From: Bacillota bacterium
Lineage (GTDB): Bacteria > Bacillota > Clostridia > Clostridiales > Clostridiaceae
Direction: 5' to 3'
NCBI GenBank assembly: GCA_030705885.1
Contig: JAUZPN010000010.1
Location: 1-34,122 of the forward strand
DNA: 34,122 nucleotides
In this document: in pieces, positions 1-8,556 of the stretch
How positions within the stretch are numbered: the stretch's first letter is position 1
How the letters are laid out: the number at the start of each line of letters is the position of its first letter
Notes under the pieces: generated by a model
The model's database searches: none
What the model saw: the letters and a program-made list of their open reading frames with translations, nothing else
What the model was told of the DNA's origin: nothing
Program-made: the position numbers and the translations under genes

Positions 1-1019
1 TGCTTATCATATGATAATGTTGGCAAATGATCATGATTCAAAGTATGACTTTCTATGTCCATACCAGCTGTATCCATTTCCTTTAAATGTTCTGAGCTTA
101 TGTATGGTAACCCTTCTTTATCAATCCAATTTGTAACAACAAAAACCGTAGCTTTATATCCATATTCTTTAATTAATGGAAAAGCATTGGTATAATTATC
201 ATTATACCCATCATCAAAAGTTAATGCAACTGATTTTTCTGGTATACACTTATGATTTACAATAAAATCATAAATTTCATTCAATGTCAAAGTAGAATAT
301 CCATTATCTTTTAGATATTGAAGCTGCTTTTTAAATTTCTCTTTTGATACTTTTAGTTCCTTGTATTCATCTTTATCATTATAGTCTTCTATATAATGAT
401 ACATAAGAACTGGAACTCTTTTTATTTTTTTCTGCTCAACTGTTATATTTCTCTCTTTATCTGTCTTCGATAAAACTAGTACTTTTAGATTTACTTTCTT
501 ATCATAACCATTTACAGAACCTTCTACATTAAATATTCCTGTTTTAGAAGAATCAATTTTAGTACTATTCCAATTAACATTAACTTCTCTATTAGTACCA
601 TCATCAATATCAGCTTTAACTACTGCAGGAAAGCTTAAATTTTCTCCTTGATAAATAGCTGCCTTATAATCTGCAACAGAAGTAATCCTTTTTACATTTA
701 ATACTAATTTAACATTTCCTTTATATCCTTTAATTTTACCAATAAAATCAAAGGTACCTGGTTTACTGGTATCTGGTTTAGCAGGTGTCCATACTACTGA
801 TGCTTCTTTTTCCGTTCCATTTTGTAAAATACCCTTCACATGACTTGGAAGTGTATATTCGCTTCCTATAATTATGCTGTCATTTATATTTGGAACACTT
901 ATGCTTTTTATTATAATGGTACCTAAGCTAATACTTTTATTATTAATTAAATATAAAAATAATGTTATTATACAAATATTTAAAATAATTGATCTCGCTC
1001 GTTTTGATTTATTTTTCAT
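1..1019 (-). CDS. Secreted polysaccharide deacetylase with two Ig-like domains (3' end outside window)
   Basis: I read this gene directly from the sequence. It starts at an ATG at 1019 behind GGAGAG and runs off the left edge, so about 339 N-terminal residues are visible. An N-terminal hydrophobic helix (about residues 10-24) suggests export or membrane anchoring. Two repeats follow (about 35-105 and 110-180), each with the pattern 'LPxxV...G...V.W...D(T/S)SKxGxFxxxGxxxGY', typical of bacterial Ig-like group 4 domains. The NodB/CE4 catalytic domain then begins at VPVLMYHY and contains TFDDGYND (motif 1, the catalytic and metal-binding Asp pair) and ESHTLNH (motif 2, the His-x3-His metal site). 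The family removes N- or O-acetyl groups from wall polysaccharides. Its place beyond the initiating transferase suggests it modifies the polymer made by this locus, although repeat A separates the two. The remaining catalytic motifs are outside the window. Confidence 0.85.
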   Translation of the reverse strand, partial: MKNKSKRARSIILNICIITLFLYLINNKSISLGTIIIKSISVPNINDSIIIGSEYTLPSHVKGILQNGTEKEASVVWTPAKPDTSKPGTFDFIGKIKGYKGNVKLVLNVKRITSVADYKAAIYQGENLSFPAVVKADIDDGTNREVNVNWNSTKIDSSKTGIFNVEGSVNGYDKKVNLKVLVLSKTDKERNITVEQKKIKRVPVLMYHYIEDYNDKDEYKELKVSKEKFKKQLQYLKDNGYSTLTLNEIYDFIVNHKCIPEKSVALTFDDGYNDNYTNAFPLIKEYGYKATVFVVTNWIDKEGLPYISSEHLKEMDTAGMDIESHTLNHDHLPTLSYDK

Positions 1020-1131
1020 AATACTCTCCATTTACAAATTATTTTATTAAAAACAATTCTTTATGTTAGTATTATTATCAAAAATAATCAAATTTATTAG
1101 TCTATGTATAATTTTGTTTTATACATTTAAT

Positions 1132-1232
1132 TATACTTTCCTAGTCACATTTAGTTCCAATTAATTTGTGAATGGTATCAAAAAGAAGCTTCTTTTAGAA
1201 TTTAATGGAACTTTATTACCGAGAACTGTATA
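1132..1232 (+). repeat. Dispersed palindromic repeat, copy A
   Basis: This is an imperfect palindrome of about 101 bp between the initiating sugar transferase and the deacetylase. It begins TATAC and ends GTATA. The outer arms contain AGTTCCA (about 1152-1158) and TGGAACT (about 1206-1212), and the centre holds the palindrome AAAAGAAGCTTCTTTT. It matches the reverse complement of copy D (25876-25977) over nearly its whole length, so it is inverted relative to copies B, C and D. On the minus strand its outer edge reads AGTATAAT, which could act as a -10 for the deacetylase, but no good -35 sits at the right distance. Function unknown. Confidence 0.8.
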
Positions 1233-1244
1233 GGTCATAAAAAA

Positions 1245-1898
1245 CTAGAATGCTCCTTCACTTTTAAAAACTGAAATAAATGTTTTAAATATTATTTTAA
1301 TATCAAATAACAGGGAGAAATTTTTTATATATGTTAAATCATAATATACAGTTTTACCAAGTTCTATTTCTCCTCTTCCGCTTACCTGAGCTAAACCTGT
1401 AATACCAGGAGGTACTAACAGCCTTTGTTTATAGTTTTCTGGATAATATTTTACTACATCAGGAATTTCTGGTCTAGGTCCTACTAAACTCATATTACCA
1501 ATCAGCATATTAAAAAGCTGAGGAATTTCATCTAGACTGCTTTTCCTAAGGAAAGAACCAATTTTTGTAACTCTATTATCAGATTTACTTTGAAATACAA
1601 AATTTTTAATATCTTGAACATCAAGTTTTAAATCTCTCTTCTTTTCTGCATCTACAATCATTGTTCTAAATTTGTATATTTTAAATTCTTTTTCATTCTT
1701 ACCTACTCTAATCTGTTTAAAAAATGCAGGTCCTTTAGAATCAATTTTAATTGCTGTAATTAAAACTAAAAATAAAGGTGAAAGAAGTATTATACCAACT
1801 ATCGATATAATTATATCACTTAATCTTTTAACAAGAAATTGTATATTTTTTGCTTTTATATGTTTATCAACATCAATTTTTATTGAATCCATCTCCAT
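1245..1898 (-). CDS. Undecaprenyl-phosphate sugar phosphotransferase (initiating transferase, short form)
   Basis: This 217-residue protein belongs to the bacterial sugar transferase (polyprenol-phosphate hexose-1-phosphate transferase) family and has the short, EpsL/PglC-like length. There is one hydrophobic segment near the N-terminus (about 28-48, IIISIVGIILLSP). The catalytic core follows with KFRTM (about 76-80), DEIPQLFNML, the family hallmark SLVGPRPE and the C-terminal PGITGLAQVSGR. Such enzymes move a sugar-1-phosphate from a UDP-sugar to undecaprenyl phosphate on the inner membrane face and so start each polymer unit. The N-terminal CoA-binding-like domain of the long WcaJ form is absent. 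The ATG at 1898 follows an AGGTG site. It is the last gene before repeat A and probably the 3' end of the main polysaccharide operon. The donor sugar cannot be read from the sequence; QuiNAc-type or HexNAc donors are plausible given the 4,6-dehydratase in the locus. Confidence 0.9.
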   Translation of the reverse strand: MEMDSIKIDVDKHIKAKNIQFLVKRLSDIIISIVGIILLSPLFLVLITAIKIDSKGPAFFKQIRVGKNEKEFKIYKFRTMIVDAEKKRDLKLDVQDIKNFVFQSKSDNRVTKIGSFLRKSSLDEIPQLFNMLIGNMSLVGPRPEIPDVVKYYPENYKQRLLVPPGITGLAQVSGRGEIELGKTVYYDLTYIKNFSLLFDIKIIFKTFISVFKSEGAF

Positions 1899-1927
1899 AT
1901 ATATTCACCTGTCTAATAATTATTTTA

Positions 1928-3175
1928 TTAATGATTAACTTTATTTTTAAATTTAAATGATTCACAAATTGCTAAGAACAACCAGAAAAATGTTGTTGCC
2001 TTTGGTACAAAAAACAAATTATCTGCTAGATTCATAATATAAAAAGCTGCAACAGAAGCTAAAAAACCAATATAAAAATATTTATAATATTTATTATCTG
2101 TTGTTTTTACAAATTTTAATATATTTATTATTCCTGAAACTAATGTACCAAAAAAAGCAACTATTCCAATAATACCTAATTCACTCTGTACTTTTAAATA
2201 AGAGTTATGCGATGGGTACTTTGTATGCCACAAAATTTTAAGGCTCTTATATTTTCTTGTATAATCATCATAATAACTAACAAAATTACCATTTCCAACT
2301 CCAAAAATCGGATGCTCTTTTATCATCATAAGTGCAGTTTTCCATATTTTTATTCTTGAAGCATTTTCTGTACTGCTTCCTATTTGCAAAATACGCTCTC
2401 GAACTTGTGGAATTAGTAATGAAGGAATACCTGCACCAAAAAGAACAATAAGTATCTTTTTACTTACAAGTATAGACAATATTATACATCCAATAATAAA
2501 ACCTAAATAAGCATTTCGTGAACCTGTTAATATCATATTTATAAAGAGTAATACTGATATTAAAGATAAAATAATCTTTTTAAATTTATTTTTTTCATAT
2601 ATAGCCAGCATTATGATAGGAAAAATTGCTAAAATTATAAATGCTCCAAATGTATCTGGATTTCCAAATGATGAGGCAATCCTTTTATTTACTCCAAAAT
2701 TGTACTGTCCTATAAATTGTTTATCTAATCCTATATTAGTGAAAAATTGTACGATTCCAAAAATTCCTACTATCATAGAAAGAATCACAAAAACATTAAA
2801 AATTCCTTTATTAATTTTATCCTTAAAATCATATTTAACAATATAAAATAGTAGAATATTTGACAAAAATCTAATAGTTTCTTTTTTTGCTAAACTTTTA
2901 TCTTTAGCATATGAAACAGAAACAGACATCATTATTAACAAAATAAACATAAATATTGTTGTTGGATTATGAAAAAAATCAGACACATATTGTACTAATT
3001 TCTTTTTTTCATCTCTAAATAAAATTACCTTTATAAAATATAAAATTATAATTAATGCAAGTATTATGTCACCAGAAATCGGCACCTTCTTTATTTTAAT
3101 ATTATCATAAAATAAAGGAAGACTAACTATATATATGCACATTAAAAAATACATAATTTTATTATACAGTTTCAT
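1928..3175 (-). CDS. O-antigen ligase/polymerase family membrane protein (Wzy/WaaL type), first of two
   Basis: This polytopic membrane protein of about 415 residues has roughly ten hydrophobic segments and belongs to the Wzy_C/WaaL fold. Family marks are TGSRNAYLGFIIG in the middle and a large extracytoplasmic loop with HPIFGVGNGNF followed by HNSYLKVQSELGIIG, which holds the conserved loop His typical of these transferases. Such proteins polymerise lipid-linked repeat units or ligate finished chains on the outer membrane face. I chose the ATG at 3175 (MKLYNKIM) because GAGG lies 8 nt upstream. A longer reading from a TTG at 3211 has no ribosome binding site. The gene begins 40 nt after the GT4 gene stop, so it belongs to the same operon. 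A second protein of this type lies at 7252-8523, and which one polymerises is undecided. Confidence 0.82.
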   Translation of the reverse strand: MKLYNKIMYFLMCIYIVSLPLFYDNIKIKKVPISGDIILALIIILYFIKVILFRDEKKKLVQYVSDFFHNPTTIFMFILLIMMSVSVSYAKDKSLAKKETIRFLSNILLFYIVKYDFKDKINKGIFNVFVILSMIVGIFGIVQFFTNIGLDKQFIGQYNFGVNKRIASSFGNPDTFGAFIILAIFPIIMLAIYEKNKFKKIILSLISVLLFINMILTGSRNAYLGFIIGCIILSILVSKKILIVLFGAGIPSLLIPQVRERILQIGSSTENASRIKIWKTALMMIKEHPIFGVGNGNFVSYYDDYTRKYKSLKILWHTKYPSHNSYLKVQSELGIIGIVAFFGTLVSGIINILKFVKTTDNKYYKYFYIGFLASVAAFYIMNLADNLFFVPKATTFFWLFLAICESFKFKNKVNH

Positions 3176-3215
3176 AAGATTTTCCTCACTCATTAAAATT
3201 GAAACAACCAAATAA

Positions 3216-4439
3216 TTATTTGACTATTTCAACTAAAATTTTTTCAAATTTTCTAGTAATGGCATCTCTTGAATAGTTTTCCATTACATATTTTCTCCCG
3301 TTTCTACCTAATGAGACACTAAGCTCTCTATTATTATATAATTTTAAAGATGCATCTGCAATCTCTTTTGCATTTTCAGGTTCTACAACAATTCCAGCAT
3401 CAGCTTTTTTAATTAATGCTTCTGCTTCTCCTTGTACAGCTAATATTATAGGTAATTCAGATGCTAAAGCTTCAAACATTTTAGAAGGCAGAGCCCCTTT
3501 AAATAAATCAAGTTTTTTTAATGGTATAATTGTAGCATCCATTGAAGCTATTATATGCGGCATGTTCTTTTTAGGCTGAACAGGAAGGAATGTAATATTA
3601 TTAAGACCTTTTGATTCTTTTAAACTTATCAGTTTTTGTTTTTCAGGTCCATCACCAATAAAAATAATTTGAATATTATTATTATCTTTGAGCAGTTCTG
3701 CTGCTTCAACAATTACTTCTAATCCCTGAGCCAAGCCATGAATTCCAGCATAACATATTGCAAATTTATCACTTACACCTATTTCTTTTCTAAAAGCTTC
3801 ATCCCTATTTTCTTTTTTGAATAAATTAACATCAACACCATTTGTAATTAAATGAACTTTATTTTTACCAAAACCTCTACCAACAATATTATCAACAATT
3901 CCTTGAGTTTGACCTGTCACAGCATCAGCTTTTCTATAACAGAACTCTTCAAGCCAAGTTGACATTGCTATAAACATTTTATTATTCAAAACTCCAAGTT
4001 TAACTGCTGATTCAGGCCACAAATCAGATACATTAAATACATACTTTGCTTTTTTTCTTTTAGATAATACATATCCTGACCATCCTAAAAAAAGAGGTGG
4101 TGATTCTGTAATTATTACATCCTGTTTATCTATATATTTTGAACCTGTCATTACCGATGAAAATGTAAATGAAAGATAATTTCTTAATCTTTTTGTAAAT
4201 GTTTTTTCTTTTGTAGCATATATACTTGTTCTAATTATTTTAATGTCATCTACTTCTTCTAAAACTATTTTTTTACCTTTATATTCATCAAATATCTCAC
4301 CTTTAGGATAGTTAGGCATAGCAGTTAATATTGAAACTTCATGACCAAATTTTCTTAATTGCTTTGCAAATTCAAAAATTCTGTTTTGTGGAGCACCTAC
4401 CTCAGGTGGGCAATACTGAGTTAAAAATAAAATTTTCAT
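3216..4439 (-). CDS. GT4-family glycosyltransferase (WbuB-like)
   Basis: This 407-residue cytoplasmic or membrane-associated GT-B enzyme begins MKILFLTQYCPPEVGAPQNR, the pattern seen in WbuB-like members of family GT4 that add amino sugars during capsule or O-antigen assembly. The C-terminal half carries the nucleotide-sugar-binding region: GDGPEKQKL, then LPSKMFEALASELPI and a following acidic run where the GT4 E-x7-E motif is expected. The ATG at 4439 has an ideal AGGAGG site 5 nt upstream. The gene lies 9 nt downstream of the epimerase gene, which indicates co-transcription. WbuB itself transfers FucNAc, but the sequence alone does not fix the donor here; a 6-deoxy-HexNAc made through the 4,6-dehydratase of this locus would fit. 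Confidence 0.85.
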   Translation of the reverse strand: MKILFLTQYCPPEVGAPQNRIFEFAKQLRKFGHEVSILTAMPNYPKGEIFDEYKGKKIVLEEVDDIKIIRTSIYATKEKTFTKRLRNYLSFTFSSVMTGSKYIDKQDVIITESPPLFLGWSGYVLSKRKKAKYVFNVSDLWPESAVKLGVLNNKMFIAMSTWLEEFCYRKADAVTGQTQGIVDNIVGRGFGKNKVHLITNGVDVNLFKKENRDEAFRKEIGVSDKFAICYAGIHGLAQGLEVIVEAAELLKDNNNIQIIFIGDGPEKQKLISLKESKGLNNITFLPVQPKKNMPHIIASMDATIIPLKKLDLFKGALPSKMFEALASELPIILAVQGEAEALIKKADAGIVVEPENAKEIADASLKLYNNRELSVSLGRNGRKYVMENYSRDAITRKFEKILVEIVK

Positions 4440-4448
4440 TTTTTCCTC

Positions 4449-5507
4449 CTAAAAATTTTTACTAATGATATCTACAATTTTCGATGCTGCATTTCCATCT
4501 CCAAAAATATTATTTTGATTATTTTTAGGGAAAAAGTTTATTATAGCATCTAATATTTTATTACTATCTGTACTAACAATAGTATTCCATCCATTCTCTA
4601 CAGTTTCAATCCATTCTGTTTCATCTCTCATAGTAATACATGGTTTTTTCATAAAAAATGCTTCTTTCTGAACTCCACCACTGTCTGTTACTATTTTAGC
4701 AGCATGTTCTTCTAAAGAAATCATATCTAAATAACCAACTGGTTCAATTACCTTAATATTATCCATAAACTTCAAATTATAATCAGCCATATATCTTTTA
4801 GTTCTAGGATGCAATGGTAAAACTATTGTTTTTCCACTATTATTTAATGCAGTAATTATATTCTTTAATCTATTTATATCATTTGTATTTTCTGCTCTAT
4901 GTATAGTAGTTAATATATATTCATTATGGTATAAGCCCAAAGTATCTATAATATTTGATTTTTGTTCAGCTTTTTTTCTAAAATGTATATTGGCATCAAA
5001 CATAACATCACCAACATTATAAACATTTTTTTCTAAGCCTTCTTTTTTCAAATTATTAATTGCTGATATTGTAGGAACGAATAAAAATTTTGAAATGTGA
5101 TCTGTTAAAATTCGATTTTGTTCTTCTGGCATCGTCATATTAAAGCTTCTAAGTCCTGCTTCAATATGTGCTACTGGTATTAACATTTTACTGCCGCATA
5201 ATGCTCCTGCTAAAGTTGAATTGGTATCACCATAAACTAATATCATATCAGGTTTTTCTTTTAAATATATTTCTTCTAATTTTATTAACATATTTCCTGT
5301 TTGAGTTCCATGTCCTCCTGAACCAACACATAAATTATAATCAGGCTTTGGAATTTGAAGCTCATCAAAAAATATTCTTGACATATTTTCATCATAGTGC
5401 TGCCCTGTATGAATTAATACTTCCTCATTCTGTTCTCTAATAATATTAGAAACTGCAGCTGCTTTAATAAATTGGGGACGTGCACCTATTACTGTAATTA
5501 TTTTCAT
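4449..5507 (-). CDS. UDP-N-acetylhexosamine 2-epimerase (WecB/WbpI family)
   Basis: This 352-residue non-hydrolysing UDP-GlcNAc 2-epimerase-family enzyme shows all expected catalytic elements: GARPQFIKAA at the N-terminus, YGDTNS (Asp94), HIEAGLRS (Glu116), MPEEQNR (Glu128/129), TIHRAEN (His203), PLHPRT and the C-terminal VTDSGGVQKEA UDP-binding loop. The family inverts C2 of UDP-GlcNAc to UDP-ManNAc. The WbpI/WlbD branch does the same to UDP-GlcNAc3NAcA, giving UDP-ManNAc3NAcA. The length (about 350 rather than about 375) and the IPKPDYNL and RSFNM stretches, as I recall them from WbpI, favour the WbpI branch. So do the WbpD-like, WbpB-like and WbpA-like genes in the same locus. The ATG at 5507 follows TAGGAG. 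Plain WecB (UDP-ManNAc synthesis) remains the alternative. Confidence 0.87.
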   Translation of the reverse strand: MKIITVIGARPQFIKAAAVSNIIREQNEEVLIHTGQHYDENMSRIFFDELQIPKPDYNLCVGSGGHGTQTGNMLIKLEEIYLKEKPDMILVYGDTNSTLAGALCGSKMLIPVAHIEAGLRSFNMTMPEEQNRILTDHISKFLFVPTISAINNLKKEGLEKNVYNVGDVMFDANIHFRKKAEQKSNIIDTLGLYHNEYILTTIHRAENTNDINRLKNIITALNNSGKTIVLPLHPRTKRYMADYNLKFMDNIKVIEPVGYLDMISLEEHAAKIVTDSGGVQKEAFFMKKPCITMRDETEWIETVENGWNTIVSTDSNKILDAIINFFPKNNQNNIFGDGNAASKIVDIISKNF

Positions 5508-5521
5508 AGCTTTATCTCCTA

Positions 5522-6262
5522 TTATTGATTTTTTAATAACTGTTCTTCTGGAACATCTTTCATATACCTTGCAGGATTACCAGCAACAATAACATTTTTA
5601 TTAACATTTTTTGTTACCACGCTTCCTGCTGCTACAAATGCATCTTCATTAATTATTTTTCCAGGAAGTAGAGTAGCTTGAGCACCAATTCTTCCTCCAC
5701 GTTTTATTGTTACACCTTTAAAGCACTTAAATCTTTCCTTAGTTCTAGATGCAAAATTATCATTTGATGTAACAACACCTGGTGCTATAAATACATAATC
5801 TTCAATTTCAGAGTAAGCAGTTATATAAACATTTGTTTCTAACTTACAATATGATCCTATATTGCAAAAGTTCTCTACTGCAACTCCCCTTCCAATTATT
5901 GTTTTCTCACCAATTCTAACATTTTCTCTAATAGTAGATAAATCTGCAATTAATACATACTCTCCTATATTGCATCCTGCATATATAATCACACCTGTAC
6001 CTATAATTGTATTACTTCCAATAACTGCAGGTAGTATATTATCACTATTCTTTATTGCACTATTAATTGATTTCATTGGCAATTTTCCAATTACTGAATT
6101 GTCATCTATTCGAATATTATCCCCCACTTTAGTTCCTTTGTGAATAATAACATTATTTCCTATTTTGCAATTTTTCCCAATAACTACATCTTCATCGATT
6201 ACTACAAAGTGTCCTATTAGTGTGTTTTCTCCAACAACACTATTTTTGGAAATATAGTTCAT
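5522..6262 (-). CDS. Left-handed beta-helix acyl/acetyltransferase (WbpD/WlbB-like)
   Basis: This 246-residue protein is built almost wholly of hexapeptide repeats of the [LIV]-G-x4 type (for example VVGENTLIGHFVVI, VVIGKNCKIG, IIGRGVAV), giving a left-handed parallel beta-helix expected to trimerise. The C-terminal part has FIAPGVVTSNDN and GGRIGAQATLLPG, and ends VVAxNPA-style at VIVAGNPARYMKDVP. This matches sugar N-acetyltransferases such as WbpD/WlbB, which acetylate the 3-amino group of UDP-GlcNAc3NA-uronate using acetyl-CoA. It is longer than the classical members (about 190 residues) because of extra N-terminal coils. The ATG at 6262 follows GAGGTG, and the stop lies 14 nt from the epimerase start, so the genes are coupled in one operon. 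The substrate is inferred from neighbours; another amino or hydroxy sugar acyltransferase is possible. Confidence 0.8.
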   Translation of the reverse strand: MNYISKNSVVGENTLIGHFVVIDEDVVIGKNCKIGNNVIIHKGTKVGDNIRIDDNSVIGKLPMKSINSAIKNSDNILPAVIGSNTIIGTGVIIYAGCNIGEYVLIADLSTIRENVRIGEKTIIGRGVAVENFCNIGSYCKLETNVYITAYSEIEDYVFIAPGVVTSNDNFASRTKERFKCFKGVTIKRGGRIGAQATLLPGKIINEDAFVAAGSVVTKNVNKNVIVAGNPARYMKDVPEEQLLKNQ

Positions 6263-6295
6263 TTTATTTCACCTCTTAATTACAGTTAAAATTAT

Positions 6296-7222
6296 TTATT
6301 CATATTTCATACTAATTATTGAACTAAACTTTGATTTATATTCAAGTGTTAATTCTTTATTTCTTGTTAATGAATATCTAAATATATTCATTAACACAAT
6401 AAAAATAGAAAATATTTTATATAAATGATAGTACAAAGTACCTTTCTGCTTTTTAATAAATAATAATCTACTAATTATTCTTCTATTTTCAGAAATTATA
6501 TTAATTCTTTTACTACTTCCTCCTCCATAATGTATTATACTTGCCTGTGAAAAAAACATAACTTTATAACCATTTTTCTTTATTCTAGAACAAAAATCAG
6601 CTTCCTCTGCATACATAAAAAAATTTTCATCCAGTAATCCAACTTTTTCATATACTTCCCTGCTGAACAGCATATATGCACCACACACATAATCAACTTC
6701 TATATTTTCATTATAATCAAAGCTTGTTATTAAACCCTCATATTTATATCGTGTACTTTTACTAATAAATTCTATAAATTTAGTTTTAAATAGAAAAGCT
6801 CTTATTATTGAATTAAAATTATAGCAAGAATATTGAAGTGTGTTATCTGCATTAAGCAATTTGCACCCAGCTAACCCTATTCTTGTATCGTTTTTTAAAT
6901 AATTTATAGTTTTCTCAACTGCATTATCTAAAACTATAGTATCACTATTTAACATTAATATAAATTGTCCTTTTGCAATTTTTAGAGCTTGATTATTAGC
7001 AGCAGCAAACCCTCTATTTTCATGATTTTTTATCAAAACAATTTTATCTATAAACTGCTTCTCAATCATCTCTAAACTTCCATCAGTAGAATTATTATCA
7101 ACTACTATGATTTCATAACTTATTTTTTTAGTTTCAGCTATTATAGAATTTATGCAATTCTTCAATAGCTCCTTTGTATTCCAATTAACCAAAATAATCG
7201 AAACACATATTTCATAATTCAT
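6296..7222 (-). CDS. GT2-family glycosyltransferase
   Basis: This 308-residue GT-A fold enzyme starts with the GT2 signature VSIILVNWNTKELL, followed by IIVVDNNSTDGS (nucleotide binding), NRGFAAANNQAL and the metal-binding NSD (DxD equivalent) in LMLNSDTIVL. The acceptor side has DENFFMYAEEADFCSRIKKNGY, the ED-type catalytic base region common in WbbL/rhamnosyltransferase-like members. A hydrophobic patch near the C-terminus could tether it to the membrane. It most likely adds one sugar to the undecaprenyl-linked repeat unit. The ATG at 7222 is preceded by AGGAGGT. It sits between a Wzy-type gene and the acyltransferase gene with short gaps. Donor and linkage cannot be read from sequence; rhamnosyl transfer is one possibility, but no dTDP-rhamnose genes are in the window. 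Confidence 0.87.
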   Translation of the reverse strand: MNYEICVSIILVNWNTKELLKNCINSIIAETKKISYEIIVVDNNSTDGSLEMIEKQFIDKIVLIKNHENRGFAAANNQALKIAKGQFILMLNSDTIVLDNAVEKTINYLKNDTRIGLAGCKLLNADNTLQYSCYNFNSIIRAFLFKTKFIEFISKSTRYKYEGLITSFDYNENIEVDYVCGAYMLFSREVYEKVGLLDENFFMYAEEADFCSRIKKNGYKVMFFSQASIIHYGGGSSKRINIISENRRIISRLLFIKKQKGTLYYHLYKIFSIFIVLMNIFRYSLTRNKELTLEYKSKFSSIISMKYE

Positions 7223-7251
7223 TGCAGTTACCTCCTACTTATTGCAATAAC

Positions 7252-8523
7252 TTAGTTTGCGATACTATCTTTTTTTAATGGGTTATTTCCAAGACAAATT
7301 CCTAACAAAATTAACACAAAGCATGACACTGTCCCGTAACCAAACATTAATGAATTAACTGATGCTTCTACTAAATTATGTATTAAAAACAAAGAAAAAA
7401 TCCAAAAACAAATTTGTAATCTAAATAATTCAAATTCATCATTTTCATGCCTAGCTTTTTTGTATTTGCTAATTATTGTTTTAAATATCATAACTATCAA
7501 AACTAAAGTTACTATTAGACCTACAATACCAGTTTCAGCTAGTATATGCAGAATCCAATCATGAGCATTTACTTCTCCAACTTTTTTACCAAAATAATAA
7601 TAATAATAATTATATTTATCTATTCCTTTACCAAATATAGGATTTTTGATAAAATCACTTATTGCTTTTTTCCATAATATAAATCTTGATATATCAGTAG
7701 ATCCTTCATTTGATACAGGCAATCTTGCTATATTTTTTGCTGTTTGTTTCTTAATTTCATATGAAAATTGATTTCCTAATACAGTAGATCTATAAAGCAA
7801 TGATTGCAGCAATTTTAATTTAAACAATACAAATATATTTACTATAAATCCAGAGATTGTTTTTAATATATTTTGCTTTTTTATAAATTCTTTAACATTA
7901 AATATTAAGAATATAGGAAGTACACATATTATTGCACCTCTTGAAACAGTCATTAATATTCCTAATGTTAATATATAAAAAACTATCCAATATAATTTGT
8001 TTTTATACTTTGCCATATAGAAAGCTATTGGTAATATTATAAGAAATCTTGATGACATCCTGTTTGAAATTCCCCAAAAATAAGAATCAAATCTTTTTGG
8101 GAAATAATCTAATAAAGACACTTCATAAATTCCAAATAAAACTATAAATGTAGACATAATTAATAATACATTAAAATATATATATATAGATTCTTTTTTT
8201 TCTTCTTGTACTAAAAAATCGAGTAAACACATAAAACCTAAAATAAGTACAAATAAATATTTTATTATACCAAATATATTATTGTAATTATGAATTACAA
8301 TCAAAACAAACATACCTAAAATATAAATAATAAAAAAATCTATTATTTTCTTATTTGCTCTATATAATAACTTTATATTATTATTTATAATACCTTTAAC
8401 AGCAATAATAATAAATATGATTCCAGCTACTAACTGCACAATTGAAATATTGACACCAGCTATTCTTCTCTGAAATTCAACAAATAATAATGTAAATAGC
8501 AGAATTGCTTTTAACCACTTCAT
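7252..8523 (-). CDS. O-antigen ligase/polymerase family membrane protein (Wzy/WaaL type), second of two
   Basis: This 423-residue polytopic membrane protein belongs to the Wzy_C/WaaL family. It has MTVSRGAIICVLP in the central segment (the TxSRGA/G mark) and a late extracytoplasmic loop with NPIFGKGIDKYNYYYYYFG, then NAHDWILHILAETGIVGLI, the usual 'H-x(n)-L-x-E-x-G-x-x-G' ending. A run of five Tyr in the loop is unusual. The ATG at 8523 follows GGGGAG. It is organised like the protein at 1928-3175 but its sequence is clearly different, so this is not a recent duplication. One of the pair probably polymerises the repeat unit; the other may ligate, or act on a second polymer. Which does which is unresolved. 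Confidence 0.82.
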   Translation of the reverse strand: MKWLKAILLFTLLFVEFQRRIAGVNISIVQLVAGIIFIIIAVKGIINNNIKLLYRANKKIIDFFIIYILGMFVLIVIHNYNNIFGIIKYLFVLILGFMCLLDFLVQEEKKESIYIYFNVLLIMSTFIVLFGIYEVSLLDYFPKRFDSYFWGISNRMSSRFLIILPIAFYMAKYKNKLYWIVFYILTLGILMTVSRGAIICVLPIFLIFNVKEFIKKQNILKTISGFIVNIFVLFKLKLLQSLLYRSTVLGNQFSYEIKKQTAKNIARLPVSNEGSTDISRFILWKKAISDFIKNPIFGKGIDKYNYYYYYFGKKVGEVNAHDWILHILAETGIVGLIVTLVLIVMIFKTIISKYKKARHENDEFELFRLQICFWIFSLFLIHNLVEASVNSLMFGYGTVSCFVLILLGICLGNNPLKKDSIAN

Positions 8524-8556
8524 ATTTTTCTCCCCTCTAAAATAGCATACTAATAG

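Noticed and set aside
1105-1125. TGTATAA / TTATACA inverted repeat upstream of the deacetylase as an operator
   Set aside because: The arms are only seven bases, A/T-dominated, and unsupported by any second copy.
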